DNA of 64,000 nt from Elmis aenea (Eukaryota > Arthropoda > Insecta > Coleoptera > Elmidae), in assembly GCA_947652605.1 (NCBI GenBank), contig OX393577.1, positions 26,229,466 to 26,293,465 on the forward strand, written 5' to 3'. Positions 57,500 to 64,000 of the stretch are shown here, one piece after another. The first letter of the stretch is position 1, and the number at the start of each line of letters is the position of its first letter. The position numbers were made by a program, and so were the translations under genes. A model generated the notes under the pieces. It did not search any database, was not told the origin of the DNA, and saw only the letters and a program-made list of their open reading frames with translations.

Positions 57500-58920
57500 T
57501 GATTTATATCGACATAGTTAAAAGTTTATGGAATATATGTATGCTCTTTTCATTTACGTGTCTGTAGGTACAATATGTCATAAAACACACGGAATTGTTG
57601 CAGTTAGACCAAAAATGTTTTGTTTATCTACTAGCGGAGCGCACCATAATTTTAAAATATCTATTTCTCTCGAGTAATACATACACAACTTAAATGGTTT
57701 TGTTTTCATTTGCATTATGTAGAAGAGCGACTCTACAGTAATGAATTATTTATTGATCTAAATCTAAATTGTAGGATAATTAGGAGTACTGTTTATTTAC
57801 CGCGTTTAATGTATTTCTACCTAATGGGTAGGGTTGATTTTTGGTTTTGAGTATTTTAAGAATTTTTTTTCACAATTAAATTCCTATCAAACAAAGTGTG
57901 AGAATTATGATTTTAGTGGTGTTTAATTTTGTTTACTGTATCCTCATTTTAGGTATTATTAGTTCAGTAGATTCATTTTGAAAAAAAAATAATCGTAAAA
58001 CAGAAAAGTGAAAAAGTAGCTTTTATCTTAAGTTTATTGCATATTTTTTACTTTTTTATATTAATATTCTTCAATGTACAGTTTTTAATTAATTCACAGC
58101 TAATAATGATCTCTGGAGAGTATTTTCAACTATAATCGTTTTTGTTTTTGTGCATATGCAACAGTAGACCTAATAATTACAATATCATATTATGTATTGT
58201 ATGTACTGTTTGCACAGCATTATTAATAATCTTTTCAACGAATATCATACGTAGTTAAATGAACATTTGATTTACATTTAACCTGAAATGAAAAACATCT
58301 TATTTTTTAGTTATGCTTGACAGCGTTTTTTTTGACTGAAGTAGATTATGATGAATTGTTTTCTCCTGTCACTGTCAAAAGCTCTCTTTATATGTTCACT
58401 GACAAAAAAAAACAAATGAAAATAATAAATAAATCTTATATGCGATTTTTTTGGTGGGTTTCTTATCTGATCTATTAGAAATAATCTTTTTTTTGGTTGA
58501 TTGTACGTTTATCTATTGAAAGTGAAATAATTGTGAATGACAGATTGACAGATAAGTAGGCTGAGTGTTTTTGTTTAATTTGTTTACGTAGTATTAAAAT
58601 AACAATACTACGCTCTACTTCAGTAAAACAGGATAAGTCCACTCCAGTAATTATCAACAAAATCAACAAAAAAAGTAACAAAAGTTATGTGTGTGTCATT
58701 ATTTTATGATTATATCTACTATACAATAGTTTTGGTGTACATTTCATTGAAGACGTAAATTTTATTACATTGTACTTGTGTACCTAATGCGTGACAACAA
58801 ATAATGAAGTTTCTAAATTCTAAATAAAACATGATTGGGATCAAGATAGTCACTAAAAAAATGTCATTGTTCGTTAAAAAAATTAATATGCCAACTTATT
58901 AGACTTTGTATTGTGTATAT
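57500..58920. other. AT-rich region without recognised gene
   Basis: A small hairpin GTAGTATT/AATACTAC lies near 58588-58611. Nothing else recognised. Confidence 0.45.
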
Positions 58921-59208
58921 GTCGTAGGCATAATGTGAAATCCGGCATTTTATAAAACGCCTAGGCACAAAACTATTAGCTTAATTTTTATTATTTATTT
59001 AAAAAAAAAACTTTAACCAACCTTTAACCTGACCCTCTACTACTGACCAAATGAATGAGGGTCAGGTTAAAAGTTGGTTAAAGCTTTTTTTTTGTATGAA
59101 TACAAATGTATGGGTCTAAGAAAAAGTCATAATTTGCTCGTTTTACCGGCTTTTTATAAAATGCCTAGGCGTTTTATAAAATGTCGGATTTCACATTATG
59201 CCTACGAC
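58921..59208. mobile_element. Full-length hairpin MITE (GTCGTAGGCATAATGTG family)
   Basis: GTCGTAGGCATAATGTGAAA and then TCCGGCATTTTATAAAACGC on the left are nearly perfectly mirrored at the right end. A second inner stem (AACCTGACCCTC against GAGGGTCAGGTT) lets all 288 bp fold as one hairpin. The flanks are TATAT and ATATA, so the exact duplication is unclear. Its centre is shared with 27028-27301. Confidence 0.85.
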
Positions 59209-59390
59209 ATATATACAACAGTATACAAGGAATATTCGTACGAAGATTCTTAGATTAATGGATATTTTTATAAGCATACAGGGTGACCTTAATCTACTTG
59301 GGTAACTCTATTAATATAAGAGTCAGAGAGCTAGTTAAATGAGCGAAGTTGAGCAGAATTACATTAACGATTGATTGGTGTTTACTAGGG
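59209..59390. other. Spacer with orphan TACAGGGTG end
   Basis: TACAGGGTGACCTTAATCTA at about 59278 is a single TACAGGGT-type end. No partner is evident in the immediate spacer. Confidence 0.4.
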
Positions 59391-60859
59391 TTTCTTTCCC
59401 GGGATCCCGGGATACCGGGATCCCGGTCCATTTTAAGCTATTTTAACAGGGACCCGAACCGAACCGGAACCGGAACAAAAACCGGAACGAACCGGTGCCT
59501 TTTTCATGAACCGTGAACCGGAACTGAACCTCTTAGTTAAGAAATCACAAAACCGCAAAACCGAACCGAACCGACTGGCGTGAACCGCTTAAAACCGCTA
59601 CAACCGGTTAAAAAACCGGTTCGGAACGATATTTTTTATAAAAAATTGGATTTTATTTTTTTCGTAATTTTTGATTACATCTTACCGTAGATAAAGAAAA
59701 TATTTAAGACAGTTCAATTTGTAAATAATTAAATATGCATCTTCTATCACAGTCGTATTTGAATAATGTATTCTTTACCGCGATTAATAGAACGCAGGCG
59801 CTCTTGCTCGTCAAGCCGTCTTTCACTACAAACCGCAAGTTTAAACTTGTTGATTGGACTGTATAATGCGGCATTGCACATAGTACTGTACCTACTTTGG
59901 AATGGCGTGCGCTTACGTACTTTTATAAATGGTTAGTTATTGCTTCTAATTTGGAAAACTGTAAGTATAACTTTATATTACTAAGAGTACTATACTAACT
60001 AAATTTCCACACGAATTACATCATTGTTTTGTAGGTTTTGTCAGTGAATACATTTGAAATTGGTAATATTTACAAAGAACTGTCATTGAAGCCGTCAATC
60101 TAAGAATTTATGGAATAGTTGCTTTTAAATCATAGATCACTTTGACCCATTTAACCAAGTCTGTATCTCTTACCGTTTACGAGATCCCCATGCTGTTCAA
60201 GTTAACTTATATCAAAATATGTTGATTTTTCTGACATACAAAGATTTGTTTTTCCTTCAGTTTAACACATTTTTGGCGAAGAATCTCCATTTTTGTATTT
60301 TTGGCGCATAAGCTACCCTGATATGAGACCCTCGATATTACACTGACTTAATTTGACAGTTTTATTTAATACAAAACAAACACAAATTTGTATATAAATA
60401 AAATTGTAATGTGTTTTGTTATTTTGTACTCAGAAATTAAAATTTAATTTTACCGCCTGTTTGTTGCAATAATGTTTGTTAGATGGCGCAGTATATATCA
60501 AGGTAAGGTTAGGTTATAGATATAAAGAGTTTAAATATAAATAAAATTTATATGTTGTGTAAGGTGACCAATTATTTTTAGTGAAAAAGGAGTACGAATG
60601 GAATTCCATTGGATATGGTGATTGGTATTGCGACAAAACAAAAAAAATTTTGTAATTGGTATTAGTATTTATTTGCCATATATATCATAATGGAACTATT
60701 TATATGTGCACTAAGGAACACCAAAGTTCCAGCGCGTGCAAGCAAGTTATTTCATAAAAAATAAAAATAATGTAGACGAACCTAACAGCTAAATATTTTT
60801 TGAATAATATAAAAAATTAATACTGATTCTAATAACACAAAAAATATTTAAAAAAACTC

Positions 60860-62732
60860 TTAAATCTTAAAATCATATTTTTCCGTTGTATGAATCTTTT
60901 TGCATAATGCTGAATCTTCTTCCAATAGCGCACACATGTCAGAACAACTTACATCCCGCAAGTTTAACTTTACTGTTAACACAGAGGCTAGTGTCTTTAC
61001 TGATCCAGTAATCATTAGCAATGGAGAATACCCTCTCCACAGCAGCATTAGTGCCGGGGCAACATAGGGCATATTCAACCACTAATTTTAGATTATCGTG
61101 GGGAATATGTTCTTGTTTAAAATGAGAAAAGATTTCTATCCACGTTCTGTCCACACTGACTTTTTCATCTACCCATTTCGTCAGTCTTTCGTCGTTTAAA
61201 AATAAATTTACCCTTCGTATTTCTTCGAAAAAAAAATTGACATCAATGACAGAATCCTTCAATTGTTTCATTAAAAATTTAACTGTAGAAGAAACATCTT
61301 CCCATTCAATTTTGCACTTCAAGAGAGTCCACTGGAAGCAATTTAATTCAGCGAAGTTGGTTGACCATTCCTCAACATATTGAAAGCAAATTTTATAAAA
61401 ATTTCTAACTTCATTTAGAAATTTATCTGTAATCCCAGGATTGGATTCCTCCAAAATTGTTAATTTACTTTTTAAAACTAGAGGTACGAACCAATCGTCA
61501 AATCTCGCTTTATATTTCAAAATAAAATCATTTAAAATATTGCCAACTTCTGCAGCTGAAATATTATCAGACTCAATTTCTTGGGTAGTTTTGTGAAAAA
61601 ATGATGCCTGGCTGTGAACAAAATAGAGCATAAGTTCAGACGATTCATTAAGAAAGAATGCTTTCAGAAGGGTAGGGCATTTCTCCAAACTCAAAAAATA
61701 TGAGCGAAGTGGCTCATATAATTGTAGAATGCGCTCTATTGCTGGAGTCAGAGCAAGCCATCTCACTTTTGAATAACCAAGAAGCTTTTTATATTCAATA
61801 TCAGCCTCTTGACAAAATTGTTTAAGACTTGCTACACGAACTGTGAAACGACTAAAATATAAATATATGTTTGTAATTATGACCTCCACATCAATTGACA
61901 TAGAACTAGAAGCTGTGTTAATGGCATTTGATAAAATGTGTGCATTGCAACCGATTCCAAATATATTTTTCTTGGTTAAATTTTTGAGTCTTGTGTGTAC
62001 ATTATTGATACCTCTCCGGTTACGTCCACCAAAATTCGTATTCGTGTTATCTGCCGATAATGCTACAATTTTAGAATTCAAATTATTTTCAGTAATAACA
62101 CGAAACAAGTGGTTTGATAAAATTTCCGCAGTTTCTCCTTCAATCGATTCTAAATTTAAAATTTTATGACAAATGCCATTTTTAATATTGAAATATCTTA
62201 CTAATATTGGGTATAATTTTATTTCTTTGTGGTTCGATGCATCTGATAAAATGGTTACAAATGATACAGTTTCCAAATCTTGTAATAGTTTTTGGTCGCA
62301 ATATTCTTTAAAAACTCCAGTTATTATTGACTCGCATTTAGTTCTTGCACATGAAAATTTGGAATTATGAAATTTCTTTAATAATTTGGTAGTGCAGTCC
62401 ATGCTTCTGAAACTCTGGTTATGGACAATAGTATGAAAAGCAAAAGTGCCCTCCATAATTGCTAATGTTTTTTCACTTGATCCAAAATTTGGAGATTTAA
62501 AAAATGTGGTTAGTTTGGACGTTGATGCCGATGCATCGAGAGATTTTTTATGTTTATTGGTATCGATATGCTTTGTTATTGCAGATCGTCCACCAACCGC
62601 AATAGAAAATTCTCCTCTGCAGATTGTACATTTTACCATAGAATCATCATTTTTTTGGTTTTCTATAATAAATGGAAACTCTTTTTTCAAAATTTCATTA
62701 AAATGATTTTTTCGTCTTTTTGAACCCTCCAT
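60860..62732 (-). CDS. hAT transposase with N-terminal zinc finger, C-terminal frameshift
   Basis: From ATG 62732 the frame is open for 597 codons. A BED/C2H2-like finger spans residues about 33-62 (Cys35, Cys38, His55, His61 within KCTICRGEFSIAVGG...HIDTNKH). The hAT catalytic region shows VTILSDASNHKEIK and VALSADNTNTNFGG, with candidate metal-binding Asp residues, and IGCNAHILSNAINTA. Near the C-terminus ALCCPGTNAAVERVFSIAND is the dimerisation motif with the conserved Glu. The frame ends early at 60939 (KLAGCKLF). Another frame continues the expected tail (KLNLRDVSCSDMCALLEEDS, ending at 60860), so a 1-base indel near 60965-60985 probably removed the last 35-40 residues. The protein binds and cuts the hAT ends in the nucleus. 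Whether the truncated form still dimerises is unknown. Confidence 0.88.
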
Positions 62733-63291
62733 ATTTTTTTCTAAAATAGGTCTATTGTATTCGCACTAGTAAAATTTTTAAAACCCTCCACTGGCGTATC
62801 CGTTACTCATAATAGTAGGAAACCTACAAAATCGAAAATAATTCAAAATGTTATAGTTATAGCTTTTGTGCATAAATCGCGATTTACCTGCAATATTTAT
62901 TTAATTTCAAACACATTATTGTTAACTATTAAATAAGTTCGCAAAACGTAATATTGGTTTAAAATTTTCAAAAAATATCAATATTACATTTCACAAGCTC
63001 ATTTGATATCTGAATTTGATCGGGTTTATAAAATTATACTTGCAACTTAAAAATGAAATAATAAATATCATTCAAAAATACGTACCGCCCGGAACCACTT
63101 TAACTTTAGTTAATTTAGACTATTTAGAGAGTAAACTGATTGACGGATACTACGTTTATGGTTTACAACTACAATATTTTCCGAGTGACATCTAGCGGAT
63201 ACTGTATTTTTATAGGCAGACTATTATTCCTGTAGGTGTCTGCTATACGTTAACTCGCAAAATGTTGACGTCTCGATAATTTAATATTAAG

Positions 63292-63397
63292 GGAGTACAA
63301 AGGAGTACAAAAGAATGCAAAGGAGTACTTTTGGAGTACGGTTTTTAGAAGGAGTACGGTGCATGAAAAAGCAGTACAAAACTCCCGAAAGGAGTAC
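63292..63397 (+). repeat. Subterminal GGAGTAC array of the hAT element
   Basis: GGAGTAC lies at 63292, 63302, 63322, 63333, 63351 and 63391, all in the same orientation, with a variant GCAGTAC at 63371. hAT transposases are known to bind short subterminal repeats of this kind, so these are likely binding sites. They also lie upstream of the transposase gene and could feed back on its promoter. Confidence 0.75.
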
Positions 63398-63617
63398 GGT
63401 TGGTCACCTTAATGTTGTGGGTTTTATTACTATTTTTATACATTTTGTACTAAAAAAAAAGTATTGAACCGAAACCGGAACTAAACCGTTACCGCCGAAC
63501 CGGTTACCGAATCATTAAAAAATAAAAACCGGTGGTTCGGAACGTAAACCGAAAAGTTAAAATTTATCGAACCGGTAACCGGAACTGAACCGTTATTCTT
63601 ACCGGTTCGGGTCCCTG

Positions 63618-63846
63618 GTTTAAATATAAATAAAATTTATATGTTGTGGGTTTTATTACTATTTTTATACATTTTGTACTAAAAAAAAAGTATTGAACCG
63701 AAACCGGAACTGAACCGTTACCGCCGAACCGGTTACCGAATCATTAAAAAATAAAAACCGGTGGTTCGGAACGTAAACCGAAAAGTTAAAATTTATCGAA
63801 CCGGTAACCGGAACTGAACCGTTATTCTTACCGGTTCGGGTCCCTG
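63618..63846. repeat. 229-bp tandem duplication of a hAT terminus
   Basis: The unit from GTTTAAATATAAATAAAATT to TCGGGTCCCTG is present twice with almost no differences (AACTAAACC against AACTGAACC is one). The first copy is 60529-60559 plus 63420-63617, split by the nested hAT. The second is 63618-63846. The nested hAT is present in only one copy, so it inserted after the duplication. Confidence 0.9.
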
Positions 63847-64000
63847 TATTTTATATTTCCCGGGAAATGCTTTTTGTCCCGGGAATTCCCGGGATTTTAA
63901 AAAAGTGTTGTTTTCGTTTATTTTGTGCTAAGATCTTTGTAATACTATTATAACTTATCAGAATGTTATGCTTAAAATGTCTTTACTAACAGTAAATTAT

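Larger units (their letters stand above)
60560..63411 (-). mobile_element. hAT transposon, autonomous size (TAAGGTGACCAA ends)
   Basis: Both ends are TAAGGTGACCAA (inverted at 63411), with a perfect 8-bp duplication ATGTTGTG (60552-60559, 63412-63419). It encodes one long transposase on the minus strand with about 680 bp of 5' sequence. The word GGAGTAC occurs six times within 120 bp of the right end (63292-63397) but once near the left (60589). Its clean duplication shows it is the youngest layer of this nest. Confidence 0.93.
59447..63846. mobile_element. hAT element, GAACCGGAACC-rich, carrying a nested hAT
   Basis: CAGGGACCCGAACCGAACCG opens it and CCGGTTCGGGTCCCTG closes it. TATTTTAA (59439-59446) and TATTTTAT (63847-63854) match at 7 of 8 bases. 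Both ends are built of AACCGGAAC words. Its right terminus is present twice in tandem, and another hAT (60560-63411) lies in the inner copy. It has no transposase of its own. 59650-60528 is AT-rich filler. Confidence 0.82.
59388..64000. mobile_element. Outer element with CCCGGGAT ends, continuing past the window
   Basis: GGGTTTCTTTCCCGGGATCC and then CGGGATACCGGGATCCCGG at 59388-59426 is balanced by TTCCCGGGAAATGC and GTCCCGGGAATTCCCGGGAT at 63857-63896. These look like the subterminal GGGATCCC-type arrays of a further hAT-like element that received the inner ones. Its right end is not reached before the window closes. Confidence 0.45.

Noticed and set aside
61843..62706. Plus-strand frames of 65-108 codons
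   Set aside because: They are antisense shadows of the 597-codon hAT transposase.
1..64000. CRISPR arrays, bacterial operons, rRNA or tRNA genes
   Set aside because: The repeats are dispersed or inverted, not regularly spaced. I saw no tRNA arm signature or conserved rRNA block, and all recognisable proteins are eukaryotic transposon types.

Overview
The window looks like a stretch of nuclear DNA from an insect. It is strongly AT-rich and has no operons or dense coding. It is packed with animal DNA transposons and their non-autonomous derivatives: MULE, piggyBac, PIF/Harbinger, mariner and many hAT families. There are also pieces of a Penelope-like retroelement, a LINE with an RNase H domain, and an RTE-like 3' tail. 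Short ACATACATAC and TAGGTAGG runs fit an insect, but I cannot name the order or species.

Layout. 189-439 is a hAT-like MITE. 451-2551 is a MULE with about 120-bp terminal inverted repeats (TIRs), a 9-bp target duplication and a broken FLYWCH/MULE transposase. 2801-5272 is a TTAA-flanked piggyBac element whose N-terminal coding half is replaced by a 5'-truncated Penelope-like element carrying a GIY-YIG endonuclease and a hammerhead-like RNA motif. 5780-10140 holds degraded hAT remains, a 215-bp tandem duplication and an RTE-like tail. 11546-23474 is a run of nested MITEs, several with perfect 8-bp or TA duplications. 23540-26484 is a complete PIF/Harbinger element with an apparently intact transposase (417 aa, one intron) and an intact MADF protein (312 aa, one intron) on opposite strands. 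Each gene's second exon lies inside the other gene's intron. 27028-51495 is again mostly MITEs in AT-rich spacer. 52558-53467 is an internally deleted mariner. 56540-57270 is a LINE 3' fragment. 59447-63846 is a nest of hAT elements enclosing a 2.85-kb autonomous-size hAT with a 597-codon reading frame, inserted beside a 229-bp tandem duplication of its host element's terminus.

Host genes. No host gene can be shown with confidence. The weak candidates are a CpG-richer TATA-containing region at about 14640-15170, a six-codon start exon followed by GTAAGT at 40663, and a splice-flanked open stretch at 48216-48320. If any are real, most of the window is intron or intergenic DNA.

The genes that work together are the two Harbinger products, a DDE nuclease and a MADF DNA-binding partner. 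Such pairs are known to be needed jointly for transposition. The other coding remains are single transposases, most visibly broken.
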